The notes beneath the pieces are model-generated. The model had not been told where the DNA came from, made no database searches, and saw only the letters and a list, made by a program, of their open reading frames with translations. A stretch of DNA of 64,000 nt, from assembly GCA_023653785.1 (NCBI GenBank), contig JAMKCH010056649.1, forward strand, positions 1 to 64,000, given 5' to 3'. Source of the DNA: Ophioderma brevispina. Lineage: Eukaryota; Echinodermata; Ophiuroidea; Amphilepidida; Ophiodermatidae. The translations under genes were made by a program, and so were the position numbers. Numbering within the stretch: position 1 is the stretch's first letter; every line of letters begins with the position of its first letter. Of the stretch, positions 1 to 29,347 are shown piece by piece.

Positions 1-454
1 GAATGCAGTTTGGTCTAATCCATCAAAACATACAGACGTTACGGCTAATATGTTAACTTCCTTCACGACACAACATCAACTAGCAACAGCAGTGGACAAA
101 ATGGTCCCACGCGTCTTCCTGCCTTAGGCAGTGACACAAAAACCATCAAATATATGCGTAATGGGGTCAAAAAAAAAAAATAAAAATAAAAAATAAATAA
201 AAGTGTAAATTTATATCGGAAGTTTTATTTTTTGTTTAATACTAAAAAAAAATCAAACAAACCAAAATTATTAAAATTCGATGAGACCCTTCGATATCAT
301 AATCGAATGTTCGGACAATCTGCCCATAGGCCACCTATACCACAAACTTGTCGACTCATTCTTATATATTACTTACAAGTAGGCATGAAAATACAAAAAT
401 GCAAAATCGCTAGAGAAGACCCAAATTGACGTAATGTATGGTCCTGGTATGAAG
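1..454. other. AT-rich non-coding
   Basis: Contains an A-rich run near 170-205 and no recognisable gene or repeat end. Confidence 0.5.
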
Positions 455-745
455 AATGAAGAAGTTGGAGTTCATTAGATATCCCCTAGAAAGGTTAATT
501 CCAAAATTTCAGTTGATTTGATGATGTGGTTGGATGTTATTAACAAAGTTTGATCGACGGTGCCCCAATGCCACTGTGTATAATTTCTGTCTTTTTAAAC
601 GTGACAGAAAATAACAAAAATGACTAATTTCCTTTCTTCCAGAGTAGATTCGAATTCGCAGTATCAGTTAGGCAACAGTGGCAGATGATGTAAAACCTCA
701 ACTCCTTTGGGTAAAGGTCAGGGAATGAGGCTGTGGATCACGTAA
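455..745 (+). mobile_element. K6-family element, diverged copy
   Basis: Shares the K6 order of motifs (TTTCAGTTGAT near the start, TCTTCCAGAGTAGAT in the middle, GAGGCTGTGGATCACG at the end) with copies at 18649, 26642, 46917 and 60548. The TTAA ends are not preserved here. Confidence 0.6.
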
Positions 746-839
746 AAGCAGATGTGTTGAAGTGTTGCATTCATGCGATTATGACTTTCAAATAGCATTT
801 TTATAAATTACCGGGTAAAGAATAAAAAGAAGTAACCTT

Positions 840-1110
840 TTAAGTTAGCTGGGAAAAAGCCAGCTGAAAAACAATAACTTGTTGGCCGAATAGAGAATTT
901 TAAAAAACAATTGTGAAAACAAGTGTCATCATCATCATGGAACTTCTATAGTAATTTACTAGAAGTAAGTATTGATGGAATATTCAAAGAGTACAGACCT
1001 TTGATTTGTACCCTACTTTAACGTAAGTGTTCAGGGTATGCAAAATCAAGCCTAATTTTAAGTCATAACCTAGATTCCTTCGGCAGATGTCCTTTTTAAG
1101 GACCCTTCTT
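840..1110 (+). repeat. Diverged dispersed repeat, copy 1
   Basis: Shares AGCTGGGAAAAAGC, AATAACTTGTTGGC and a TTTTTAAGGRCYCTTCTT end with 2165-2475. Family not recognised. Confidence 0.55.
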
Positions 1111-1324
1111 GTTAAATTATGTTTCTTATTTAATGTGGCAAATTAGCATAAGTGTAAAAAAAAATGACAAATATTAATAGATAGTCATTTGCCTTTTCAC
1201 ATTATAGTTTGTCATAGCAAATAAAAACATAATTTTTCTCTACTCCCTATTTCTTTCCAACTTGTCTTGGAAAGTGGTATTGCAATTGTGTTAATGTTTT
1301 TATTTTTTTTATTGTTTTGATGTT

Positions 1325-1664
1325 TTTGATTTTTGAGACACCCAATATTGTGTCATATCACTAATTTCATATTAGATTAGACACTCAATAGATTCATACT
1401 TTGTATTTGACTACAAAATGTCTTAAAAAGAGGCAAAAGGGTTATTTTGTTTGGCTTATATTTCAATATAAAACATAATAGGCCTGAATTTTGTATTGCC
1501 TCCTATACAATTAGAAATTTCAGCAATTTTTGTACCAAAGAACATTTCTCAGCTTAATCCTTCCAGATGGGGTTATTTTCAATGGGAACTTTACATCGGG
1601 GCGAAATACAGTAATTTCGATTTTTTTTAGGCCACCTGATATGTGGAAATCTCTCATTGCACCT
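1325..1664 (-). mobile_element. K1-family TTAA element, one end worn
   Basis: The right end GGAAATCTCTCATTGCACCT is followed by TTAA, the same terminus as the K1 copy at 22836-23182. Internal motifs (CCAAAGAACATTTCTCAGC, CCTATACAATTAGAAATTTC) match it in reverse orientation. The left terminus is not recognisable. Confidence 0.75.
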
Positions 1665-2164
1665 TTAAAAAACCCAAGTTTGTCCTGACTTTTGTTACTC
1701 TTTGAAGTGTTAACAAAACAACGAATTAAAAGATAACAAGTTTACAGATTTGACAGAGAAATAAACCAAAGATTAAATGATAGTTACATCAGCAGTCTAA
1801 AGTACTTTATGGAATCAATCACATTTTAGAGGAAAGGAAATGTATTTATTTCTATTGACGAGCTGTATTTACAATATCAAAAAGTATGGTGCCGGTTATT
1901 ATTTCGCGTTCTGGAGATGCATGTTGGCAAAAATGTTCAAGTATGCTATATTATAACTGCAAATGCTTACCTCAAAGCATACTCTACATGAAATAATCTG
2001 TCTCAACAAGTCAAAATGTAGATATTGTATGCCGACTCACACACACGAAACATTAAATTTTAAAGTAATAAAGGACAGGGACACTTACAAATCAATGAAA
2101 TTAATGTGTGAATGTTGCAAATTTCATGGGATTATGCCTTTCCATTAATACCAAAAAAGTAGTA

Positions 2165-2475
2165 CTATTAAGTTAGCTTGGGAAAAAAGCTCTGAATAAC
2201 AAATAACTTGTTGGCATAATTGAAAGAGAATTGTATGTAAATTAAAGCAATGGAGGAGGATGTGAAAACAATTGGCATAATCAATATGAACTTAGTAACT
2301 GATTTACTGACGTATGTATGATAGTAAAATTCAAACCGGTATAGAGCATTGATCATGCATACGACTACTGTTAAGTGTTAAGGTTATCCAAATAACAAGA
2401 ATAATTCAAGGCCGACTCAGAGATTTGCAAAAATATAATTTTTTTTGGGCATTTTTAAGGGCTCTTCTTGTTTGG
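2165..2475 (+). repeat. Diverged dispersed repeat, copy 2
   Basis: Second copy of the repeat at 840-1110. It also contains GGCCGACTCAGAGATTTGC, close to the K3 terminal motif, suggesting descent from that family. Confidence 0.5.
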
Positions 2476-2601
2476 AAATATGCGGAGGTATTTAACATTC
2501 CTATACATGTGACAAATGAAGAAGTGGATTTCCTTTGAGTTTATTCCTTTTCACTTGGGAATTGTCTATTGAAATGTATGAGTGTAAGTGGTATGAATGT
2601 A

Positions 2602-2619
2602 TGTGTGTGTGTGTGTGTG
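2602..2619. repeat. (TG)9 microsatellite
   Basis: Nine TG units, followed by further interrupted GTGTG runs to about 2650. Confidence 0.9.
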
Positions 2620-2649
2620 CCTGCAACTTTGAACATGTGTGTGTGCATG

Positions 2650-3655
2650 TGCCTGTGTCGGGTAAATATACATTAATGTATAAGAATTGACAATTTAACA
2701 AATTATTTTCTGAATTGCTAAGTTTTTTTTACCAGTCATAAACAAAAATTGATAATGTGCCATTTTCTATTAAAATAATATAAAAGGTACTTAAAGGATG
2801 TTGTTGTGTCTTTGAATGGCATACTATTATAGGATACTGCCTTATTGATGCTCTGGTTATATGTTGTGTGCAGGTATAGCTTTACGAGACAATTACAAAC
2901 TACCAAATGTGCAAAAATCCCAAAATTAAAAAAAAAAAAAAAAAAATTAGGTATGATTGGAGTGCACATATTACTGGGAGGGTTAGGGGTAAATTCGGGT
3001 ATGTACCTGGTGGACAATGAGTAAAAAAAGTGGCAAGATTTGAGTTGTAAATTCACCAAATCTCAATACGTTTGACCGCTCTGTGTGTCAAATTAGTGAA
3101 CTACAAAGTTTGGCATGACTATGAAAGATACATGCCTTAAAAGTAGGATAAGTACATTTTATCTTCCAATCTACTTTGTTTCATGTGCCTTATCTTGTTA
3201 TAGAGAATAAACATGATGCAGACTAAAATCCAGGCAAAAAAAGTTGTTAGAAACACTTAATCACTCAGTGTTAATTAAAATATTACGTTCTATTTTACAG
3301 TTGGGGTTTGTGACTGATTGTCAGTTTGTAAATGAAGGAGAGAACCTTGTATCTCAACCTACCCTTCCCCACCCCCCTATCAACTCAATGTTGGGAGAAG
3401 TGACAAGGATGTTGAGTACATGAGGTGGCCCAAGTACATGAGAGGGGAGAGAGGGGGAACATTTTTCAAAGAGACGTTGCATTATGTTCTAACCATTTTT
3501 TCCCGGATTGTGTAGGGTTGCAAGAGTATAATTTGCTAGTTTTACCCTGAAAGTGATAACAGGCAAAAAATGTGGTCGAACAAATGAATAGGACCATATT
3601 CAAAACAACATGCAATAAACAAGCAACAGTTCTTTTGGTATTATTGTAAAGCTAA
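2650..3655. other. AT-rich non-coding
   Basis: Poly-A run at about 2930-2946; no gene or element end seen. Confidence 0.5.
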
Positions 3656-3659
3656 CTCT

Positions 3660-4190
3660 TTATACTCTCTACAATGTAAACAAGTGAAAATTTCAATCCC
3701 AAAAGATGTGAAATCTTGTTAACTCTCCAAGTGAGTGCGTTTTTACTTAAAAAAAGAACAAATTTTACTCAAAGAGGTGAAAAATCACTCCAAAAAAAGG
3801 GTGGATTCCACTCGTTTTGAGGAGTTGTTTTGGTTGTAGTTAAAATGAAGGAAACAACACCTTTTGAGAAGTTAAACGAAGGATAACACGAAAATGTAGT
3901 GGAGAACCACTCTTTTTGGAGTGATTTTTACTCGTTGAGTGGAAATTCACCACTTTTTTAAGTATAAAATACGCATATTGGCGTGAGTTTACAAGAGTTT
4001 CACTTTCTTTTGGGAGTACAATTTTCACTTGTTTACATTTTGAGATTAGTAGTAAACAAAAATAGAAATAAAGCTTTACATATTTGCAAATCTCTGGCAA
4101 ATATTGAGGAAACTCGCAACTCGAATATTTCAACTCGCAAAATCCAACTCGCAGGCAGGAACTCGCCCAACTCAAATCAGGAAAACTCGC
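3660..4190. repeat. ACTC/GAGT-rich foldback element, copy 1
   Basis: Outer arms are inverted: GTAAACAAGTGAAAATTTC near 3675 faces TTTTCACTTGTTTAC near 4025. Inside are alternating ACTC and GAGT motifs (CACTCTTTTTGGAGTG, ACTCGTTGAGTGG) that can pair with one another. It ends in a run of CTCGCAA-type heptamers. Copy 2 follows at 4410. Confidence 0.8.
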
Positions 4191-4409
4191 AACGCGTACG
4201 CCCATGACTGCACCATAACTTAAGTTTGGTTCAAATTGAACCTCAAACTATTCAAACGAGGTCAATTCTATCATTGTCAGCCTATTCAAACCCCGAGCCT
4301 CGCATGACTTGAATTTGGCATGTGACACGTGACCTCATCAGCAAATGACGATGTCCATGTTGTCCTTGATGCCCAGGTTTTGGTCTAAATCCATTCAAAA
4401 CATGAAGAC

Positions 4410-4790
4410 ATACATACTCCCAAAAGAGTGAAACTTTGTTAACCTATCCAAAGTGAGTGTTGTTTTTACTTAAAAAGAACAAATTTTACTCAAACGAGAG
4501 AAAATCACTCCCAAAAAAGGGTGGATTCCCTCGTTTGTGAGGAGGTTAAATGAAGGACAACACCTTAGAAGTTAAGGGTTGTTAAAACGTCAAGGATAAC
4601 ACGAAATGAGTGGAAATTCCACTCTTTGGGCGTGATTTTACTCTTTTTGAGTGGAATTCACACTTTTTGAAGTATATATAAACTACTCATATTGAGGATT
4701 TACAAGAGTTTCACTCATTTGGGGAGTACAAGTTTCACTTGTTACCTTTTGAGAGTGTAAAACAAAAATAGAAATAAAGCGTTACATATT
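4410..4790. repeat. ACTC/GAGT-rich foldback element, copy 2
   Basis: Same order of motifs as 3660-4090 (CCCAAAAGAGTGAAAC, GGGTGGATTCC, TTTACAAGAGTTTCACT), with small deletions. With copy 1 it forms a direct repeat of roughly 740 bp period. Confidence 0.8.
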
Positions 4791-4794
4791 TGCA

Positions 4795-5050
4795 ACTCGC
4801 ACATACTGAGGAAACTGCACTAGCATATTTCAACTCGGAAAAAATCCATACTCGCCCCAGTCATGACACTTCGCGAACTCAAATCAGGAACTCGCAAACT
4901 CGCATATTTTTACTCGCAAAATCCAACTAGCAGTCATGAACTCGCAACTCAAATTCAGGGAACTCGCAACTCTACTCGCAAAACGTGCAACTCGCAACTC
5001 GCACTCGCAAACCGTAACTCCCAGCAACTACGCGACTCGCACTCCGCCAA
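4795..5050 (+). repeat. (CAACTCG)n-like short tandem repeat
   Basis: Irregular heptamer-based array of AACTCGCAACTCGCA units with scattered variants. A shorter array of the same motif is at 4106-4195 after copy 1 of the foldback. Confidence 0.8.
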
Positions 5051-5162
5051 AATACCTTCCCTATCCCGCTTTAGATGATTTCTTTTAAAAACATTCCAAA
5101 GCGCTGAAAAATGTTAAAATCTGATGAATAATGTGTCAATATAGGCATGATGAAGATTGTAA

Positions 5163-5760
5163 ACTCACAGGTTACCGTGTTCAGTACCGTCAGAAGGACG
5201 TAACTAGCACTTCAAAGAAATATTAAAGAATTTTGTTAATTCTGCTGTTCTAATTAAAGGTGCAACGAGCGAGTTTGGGGCACCCATCTATTGTGTCAGA
5301 TGTAGTGATTTCATAGAGATAAGGACCCCCAATAGATTTCGTACTTGTCTTTGGTTACAGAAAATGCCTGAAAGTGAAAACAAGATGCCATTTTTCGTTT
5401 CCTTAATTTCAATATTTTAAAACATAGGCTGAATGTATTTGCTCCTATACAAAATTCGTAAATTGTCACAATTTTGTACCAAAGAAATGGTTTTAAGCTT
5501 AATCCTTTCACAATGGGGACATTTCTGAAAGAAAAGCTTTACAGTAGTGCATAAATTAGATTTTTCAATTTTTTAGGGACCTGTGATGTGAAATCTCTCG
5601 ATGCACCTTAAACATGTTCGTTGTTACTAAGTTATATAATGTTTGCTTACAGTCCATAGATGAGCTCTATGAATATGTTTACATTTTGAGTAATGAAAGA
5701 TTTGCTTAGTAGAAAAATATTAAACATCCCATTTCTCAAAAGCAGTTATTGTTTTGTATT
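5163..5760 (+). mobile_element. B-family foldback element interrupted by K1
   Basis: B elements have long terminal inverted repeats containing GAAGGACGTAACT, AGAAATATTAAAG and TTCTTTAATTCTGCTG. The left part is here at 5163-5257 and the continuation at 5608-5760 (ATGTTTGCTTACAGT, GTTTACATTTTGAGTAATGA); a K1 element sits between them. Confidence 0.8.
5258..5607 (-). mobile_element. K1-family TTAA element nested in B
   Basis: Starts AGGTGCAACGAG after TTAA (5254-5257) and ends GAAATCTCTCGATGCACC before TTAA (5608-5611). The uninterrupted B copy at 26999 shows the empty target, a single TTAA in TTCATAATTAAAAATTC. About 350 bp, no coding capacity. Confidence 0.88.
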
Positions 5761-7592
5761 TTTTTTTCTTGAGTTAAGGTTTTGATATTCAACCCGCGAT
5801 ATGGCAAGTGCTCATAAAATATGGGCCCTATTTATTAGAGACTAGAATTTGAACTGCGTCTAGCTGCTCTAAAAACCATAGATTTCAACAAAACTTGACC
5901 GGCAATTAAGGCATCATCTCCACTCTTTACCCAAGATTTAACCCTCTACTTGCTGAATAGTAGGGAGCAGGAGATTGGTTTCCATTGTAGGGCACCATTT
6001 GTTATTATTGTGCAATGTAGTCGTCAGTGAATAGCTGGAGTCTATTTAAAATATTTTGAAATAATTTAGCAATTGGATCAAAATATGTGGGTTAATAATA
6101 GTATGGAAGTTAATAATCTCCATTGGCACTTGAATTAAAAATTTGATGCTTTGGAAATTGCCTAAACGACATGAGCAGCATGGGAAGCTGTTGTGAATGC
6201 AGACTATGGCAAACATGCTTAAATGGGAGGAAAACTTTAAAGGACAGTTTGATCATTTTACCTAGAAGTTTTGAGAAACACTGTTAGGCTGAAACGTAAA
6301 AGAAGTATTACAGTGAGTCCATAGAAAGGAAAGTTCAACTCTTAGTAAGGCTGTTATAGATATAAATGTCTGTTTATAAGCCAATGCTATACTACAGTCG
6401 CTGGCGATTGCAGTGTGCAATAAACAGATTTTAAACCAAGTGTTTGTGTTTTACGCATGGCTCACACGAGCAGAAATCGCTCGCGTGGAGACTGGAAGTT
6501 AAATCATGGAGTATATCCTATCATGGATCTTTTGATGATGTACTGTTTTTGGCAATGAAAAAGAGTATGTGCAATGTATGTGTGTTTGGAATTTGCACGT
6601 TGTTTTATGAGTGAGTGTGTGAAGTGTGTGAGGGTGTGTGTGTGTGTGTTGGAAAGAGAATGAGAGAGGGTAGAGAGAGAGAGGGGAGAGAAAGAGATGG
6701 AAGGAGAAGAGAGAAATGGAGGGAGGGAGGAGTCGGAAGAGAAAGAGGAACTGGAAAAAAAAGACTTTGGAAAACAGACTACAAAAATCCACAGGACCGC
6801 GGGATGGCTAGTCCCAGAAAAATTTTTTGCAGCCACAGAAAAATTTTCAGCCTAAAAAAAAAAAATCATTGGGGGAAATATTGAAAAAAATAAGCGTCCA
6901 AACTAAAGATATGTTCAATGACCGTGGTCTTGGCACAATGGAGTTCCCAGAAAATTGATTAGGTTTTGTGATACAACTCAGTATCGGAAGCGGTCCGCAT
7001 GCTGATAGAGTACCAGGCTAATTTGCGTTAAATGTTCGGCTAAGTATATCACAATTTGTAGAAGTTGTGGTTTAAGAAAAACATAGGGGGAAAACATCAG
7101 TCTTCAGTATATTATGAAAGCAAACTTCACAAATAAAGTGATAACACCCCCCAGATCAGCCTGTCCCCCATCAAAACATTTGCGAACTGCCAACTTTCAG
7201 CAGCATGGTCTGAGAACGGTTGGGTTTTTTTTAATTTCACAAGTAGAACGAAAGGCAGGTATAGCATGAATCCCTCCTCGCGGTCATTCAACAAGTGTAT
7301 GAATTAGAACATTAATCATTATTCGACAATGCAACATATATTAGGCCTTTAATATTTTACTTAAACTAAAGTTTTTTTCTTGCGGTCCAGTCGCGAAACA
7401 GTAGCTCATATTATTTACATATCTAACCATTGAAGTGAGTTGTACAGCTTGAGAAATTACATTCAAAGTTTACACAAATGGATGAATTCCAAACTTCCCA
7501 ATTGTTTTAAAATATAAAACATAAAATATTGATCATTTATTTCATCCAAATTCGGATACTTAAATCATGTTTATGTGCATAGGTGTCTTTTT
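5761..7592. other. Gene-free stretch with GT/GA microsatellite
   Basis: GT repeats at 6633-6650 run into a GA-rich tract to about 6735. Open frames across it are repeat artefacts. No element ends seen in the rest. Confidence 0.6.
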
Positions 7593-7596
7593 TTAA

Positions 7597-7932
7597 AAGG
7601 TGGTTTTCAGATTGTATGTTGTATGGTGTTCTTTACTTGATATGAGAGCCTGGTCAACTGGAACATACACCATCAAGTACGTGGAATCAAACTTGCGGTT
7701 TGATGGTAGATGCAATAATGCATGTTGCAAAGCCCTATTCAATACTGTGCTAATATTGATGGTTAACCACTAAAACGGCAATTTTTTTGTTTATATCTGG
7801 GAATGAAAATGGATTTGAGGGCTCTAATTTCAGGACGACAATGAGAAAAAATACGGCATTTCATCTGATATCAAAATCAATACTACTTCCGGGTAAATCA
7901 GGGGGTCCCAAAGACGATCGGAACACGCACCT
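7597..7932 (+). mobile_element. K2-family TTAA element
   Basis: Bounded by TTAA (7593-7596 and 7933-7936). Shares ACTTGATATGAGAGCCTGG, CACCATCAAGTAC, TCGGAACACGCACC and other motifs with 45996-46315, the inverted copy at 47825-48128 and the fragment at 32625-32747. Confidence 0.85.
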
Positions 7933-7936
7933 TTAA

Positions 7937-10369
7937 ATGTAAAAAGATCCATGAAATCAGTACCTCCATGATGAAATGTAGAACTCAGAGTTAACTGTAC
8001 CCTACTTTAGCCCTTGTAATCAATAATGTGGAGCCTGTCAGAAACTGTAACCATGGTAACTAACAAAAGCATAATACACACTTGACCTGAGGTTCACCTC
8101 CCAGGGCTGTGGTTCACCCCTTGGACTATCCCACTGCTGATACTAGGGTGTATTTTAGAAAGCATCTGGTGGCAAGAACTTTTGGTGGTGGGAGGGGGTT
8201 TGTAAATTTTGATAGTTTAATTTTTTTTATGGGAGGGGAGGGGAAGCTGGCGAAACAAAGTAACATGTTTGATTTATTAACAATATATTTGAGTGGACAA
8301 TGATTTTTTTTCTAATTAAAAAAACCCAGAAAGACAAGTGTAGTTTTCTTTGGTCTTGTTTGGCAATTTTAATTAAAGAAAAATAATATTGTCATTTTAC
8401 AATAAAATTACACATTAAAATGTTACCACCTTTAATATGACAATTAAATTGATTGACTGAATGCTTTACATTACATGTATACCCTTTTTGTAGTCTACAT
8501 TTCCAACTGCCATTTTTAACTACAGCATTGACAGCATCATGGCATTGTTATAGTAAATATTTCTATATTTGTGAAATTATGGCCTTAAAATTTACACAAA
8601 AAAGGTTCAAAAACAGGCTCAGATTGCACCAGAGAGCATCAAAATACCATTGGCTTCCAGGTCCCTTAAGCGGGCCCTGGACCCCGGCTGTAAGAACTTC
8701 GCGCTACACGCTCGTTATGTGCACTTTACGCACATATTTGACAGAAAATTTTGTCCATTATATTAAGGTCCCAGAAAGATGGAAAAGTTTTGGTAGGCTG
8801 TTTGAAAATAATATATGTAGTATAACGGGTACAAAATTATAATGTCCTGTACATGTGTACATGTGGGCAGATTACATGAAAAATTATCAAATCAGGATCA
8901 TAAACAGAGGCTGTTAAATAAGGGAGATGAGTGTGTTTCACTACTCCAATTATGCAAGTAGCCGTGAACTACACAGGCCTACAGACATGTAAACAATTGC
9001 GGTCTCATATAAAACATTGAAAATTGAAAACCAAACATTTGCGTAGATGTGTGTGCAGTGCAATATGTAGAAGGTTTAACTCAGTATAATCAACTTGCAG
9101 GAGTTTTGAATGATAGCTTAATAAGACAAGTTCATGTCGCGTCGCCCCTTAGAGGCCAGAACTGGCTATTGTCAAAAAATGGAATTTTGGATAGGCGAGT
9201 TACAGTTGATTTTAGCTAAAAAATAAGGCAAATAAAGTATAATAAGCAGGTTTGGAAAATCTGGACTAAACAGTAATAGGGGGTTCGTCACGACCACAAC
9301 ACGCGCTTAGGTAAAGGAACTTGGGTATGGATACAAAAAGTGGATTGTCAATTATTCAAAGTATCTTTAATAGTTCAAATGATGCAGGAAGTGTCTTGAG
9401 TCACCTCCTGGACCTCCGCATATCCATTTAGTGCAAAATCCACCATTTTGTCACCTCCTGAAGGACTCCCTGGCCAGTATCACCAGTGACTGATAGAAAG
9501 TGATAGAGCCATGGTATGGTAGATAGTTTACTCCAGCATGGAGTAATGACATTGGAGGTCTACAATAGTTGGCTAGAGTTGGCCAACTCAAGAGTAGCAT
9601 CATTAGGTTGGATACTTCAGCGGACAGCCCTGCTCAGATGCATGGCACAGCAGAGCATCTCAGAAATCCTTCCCATAATACACAGGGTCATCATAACCAG
9701 GAGCTGCCAATGCATGGAACTTCTGTAGGAAATGCTTGCGAACAAAAATGTACCCGTGCGGTGTAATCAAGTGCTAAGAAATTGTAATGCATATTCATGT
9801 ATGTCCTTAAAGGCACATCAGTGATTTGCCTAATCAGGAAAATCGAAAAACTCATAAAAATCAGATTATTGATTTTGTAAACAAGTATACAATATTGTCC
9901 TAGAAAAGCCCCGGGCGGTGGCATTTTTCAAAAGGGTGGGCGTTTATTACGTCAAAATGAAAGTCAAAAATCCCCGCAAAAAATAAAAACTTACCCAGTT
10001 ATAAAAGGGTGTTCAGTGCGAGCGACTGGGGATTTCAAACCCAGCGTATTATATCAAACAACGTGGGTCCAAGTTTTGATGTGCCGGGAAGCAGAAAGCA
10101 GTGACGGACAAAACAGCGCATTATGATATGGGATTACACAGTCCTGCCAGTAAATCATGTGAGTTAGTAAGCTTACTCATTTTTGGGTTCCCCCGCCAAC
10201 TTTTGTTGGCGAGGGGGATTATAGAAATGGTAGAGTCGTGTGTGTGTGTGGGTGGTTGCGTCCCACACGATATTTTGGAACTAGGCAAGTGTGGAAGTCC
10301 ATTTCTTTGCAAACATAGATGTATCTCAATTAGGCGGGGGTGGGATACCAAAGTGGGTAATGTGACCTG
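7937..10369. other. Gene-free stretch
   Basis: No supported gene. A small hairpin with a CCCCCGCCAAC stem lies at 10190-10217. Open frames here lack domains or splice context. Confidence 0.5.
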
Positions 10370-10640
10370 GGTCAAAGGCTTCAAATGTGGTCAAAAATAG
10401 GGTCAAATATGGGCAAACATAGGGCTAAATTGCTATAATAAACGTCAACATATCTTGATTGGAGCAGTAATGGGTTTATCTTCGCACCACAGAATGTCAC
10501 TCAAGTAGGCTGCGGATGAGTTCGGAGGAATGGGGTCAGGGGCATTGGGTCAAAGTGTCAAATGAGGTCAAAAATACGCAAAAATGGAGTTAAATTGCTA
10601 TAAACCTGATCTGTTGTGGTAGGATGATGCAACTTGGGCC
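10370..10640 (+). repeat. GGTCA-rich approach to the minisatellite
   Basis: Two diverged units about 170-180 bp apart, each with GGTCAAA runs and AAATTGCTATAA. This looks like an older or related tandem repeat feeding into the 103-bp array. Confidence 0.6.
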
Positions 10641-10644
10641 GGTT

Positions 10645-11710
10645 GGTCAACATTCGGTGCCAAATATTTTGAAGGTCATTTCAAGGTCATGCGAGGCATC
10701 CAAGGTCAATCACTCAATGTGGTAGGAAGATGATGATATTGGTGGGTGGTGGTGGTCAAAACATCATACCAAAAATTTGAAGGTCATTTCAAGGTCATCC
10801 GAAGTCATCTCAAGGTCAAATCACTTAACATGAGGTAGGATGCTGAAAATTGGTGGGGGTGGTCAACATTCAAGTACCAAAAATTTGAGGTCATTTCAAG
10901 GTCATCCGAGGTCACCAAGTCAAATACACTTTTACATGTGGTTGGAGGATGCAACTTGGGGGGTGTGTCAACATGCAGTACAAAAAATTTGTAGAAGGTC
11001 ATTTCAAGGTCATCCGAGGTCACCAAGGTCAATACTTTACATGTGGTTGGAGGATGAAAATTGGTGGGTGTGGTCAACATCAGTACCAAAAATTTTGAAG
11101 GTCATTCAAGGTCATCCAAGGTCAATTTCACTTAACATGTGGAGGAGATGAAAATTGGTGGGGGTGGTCAAATTCAGTACCAAAAATTTTTAAGGTCATT
11201 TCAAGGGTCATCGAGTCATCCAAGGTCCAAATCATGAAACATGTGGTAGGAAGATGAAAATTGGTGGTGTGGTAACATTCAGTACAAAAATTTGGAAGGT
11301 CAGTTCCAAGGGTCATCCAAGGTCATATCACTTAACATGTATAGGAGGAATGAAAAATTGGTGGGTTGTAAACATTCAGTTCCAAAAAATTTTGAAGGTC
11401 ATTTCAGGTCATCCGAGGTCATCCAAGGTCAAATCACTTAACAGGTGGTAGGAGGATCCAAAAAATTTGAGGTCATTTCAAGGTCAGTGGGGTCATTAAG
11501 GTCAAATTGTAGTCCTTTCAAGGTCATTCCAAGGTCAAAAATCTTTGCCTCATGTTGTAATGGTCATGAAACCTGGTCAACATGCAATGCCAAAATTTTG
11601 AAGGTCATGTGGTGGTCATTCAAGGTCAAATCATAATATGTCGGTAGGAGGTTGAAAATTGGTGCATGTGTAAAAATGTTTCAGTTTCAGGCCAAAAAAA
11701 TTTTGAAGGT
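10645..11710 (+). repeat. ~103-bp minisatellite packed with AGGTCA half-sites
   Basis: About eight clear units to 11460 and two or three worn ones after it. Each unit runs CCAAAAATTTTGAAGGTCA, TTTCAAGGTCATCCGAGGTC, ATCCAAGGTCAAATCACTTA, ACATGTGGTAGGAGGATG and AAAATTGGTGGGTGTGGTCA. Each unit carries three or four AGGTCA motifs as direct repeats with 5-bp and 4-bp spacers. Lies about 0.9 kb upstream of Rac exon 2, so in intron 1 or the 5' flank. Confidence 0.93.
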
Positions 11711-11919
11711 ATGTCCATGGAAGAGCCACAGTCGTCAAGACCACTATTTCCAGAACAATCTTCCCTGAGATCTTTAAAATGTTGCTCTGTCTTTTAGGTT
11801 AATGCACTGGGCGAGGGACCTTTTGTGGTTCGAGAAACCGCCTTATCTTGAATTGTTTTATCCAAAAATAGTGGGGGGGGGGCGTTTATTGGAGGAGCAG
11901 GGTTTTTTAGGACAAAACG

Positions 11920-12226
11920 GAGGTATCCTAACATACCCCTGAAGTGATAAGGTTAAAAGCAACCTAATAAGGCCAAAAATTTGATATTTCAGTTTATTGT
12001 CTGGAACGGACACTTACTAAAAACACATATTTGAAGGGAATTTATATCTTTGAAAACACTGCTGTTTCTTCCTTTTCTATAAATTTTCAGTTGGAAAATA
12101 TACCTTATGCAAAAAAAAGGGGGGGGTGAATCCTAAGGCTTATCCTTCGCTCTTACAAAAAAAAAAAGCTATTTCTACAAAATTTCGCATAGTGTTGATC
12201 TTTCGAGGGAATCACTGATAGTGTCT
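11920..12226 (-). mobile_element. K4-family TTAA element, partial
   Basis: Right end GAATCACTGATAGTGTCT then TTAA (12227-12230). The interior is the reverse of the copy at 59611-59967 (AAGCAACCTAATAAG, GGACACTTACTA). The left end is not clear. Confidence 0.75.
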
Positions 12227-12459
12227 TTAAATAAAAGGAATATGAGTCATATGCTTAGTACTCGACTGCTTCAAAGAAATATGATTTTAAAATCCAATGA
12301 GAAAAGAACTGAATATCAACCACATTAGCAAATTACTTTGCATGATGCCACAGGTTGGATTGCCATTTTCAGTACAAATTTGGTCATAATTTGTTGATGC
12401 ATGAATCCCAAAGCCCCTGCTGCACCTGCTACTGACATAGGTAGAGTACAGAGGGGTAA

Positions 12460-29347
<16,888 letters not shown>

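Noticed and set aside
6499..6884. Overlapping open frames on both strands (97, 110 and 89 codons)
   Set aside because: They run across the GT/GA microsatellite; the predicted peptides are simple Thr-His or Arg-Glu-Gly repeats.
10805..11636. Several 60-103 codon frames on both strands
   Set aside because: They are periodic readings of the 103-bp minisatellite, with the same peptide repeated.
10645..11710. CRISPR array
   Set aside because: Direct repeats with no unique spacers, in an animal genome; it is a minisatellite.
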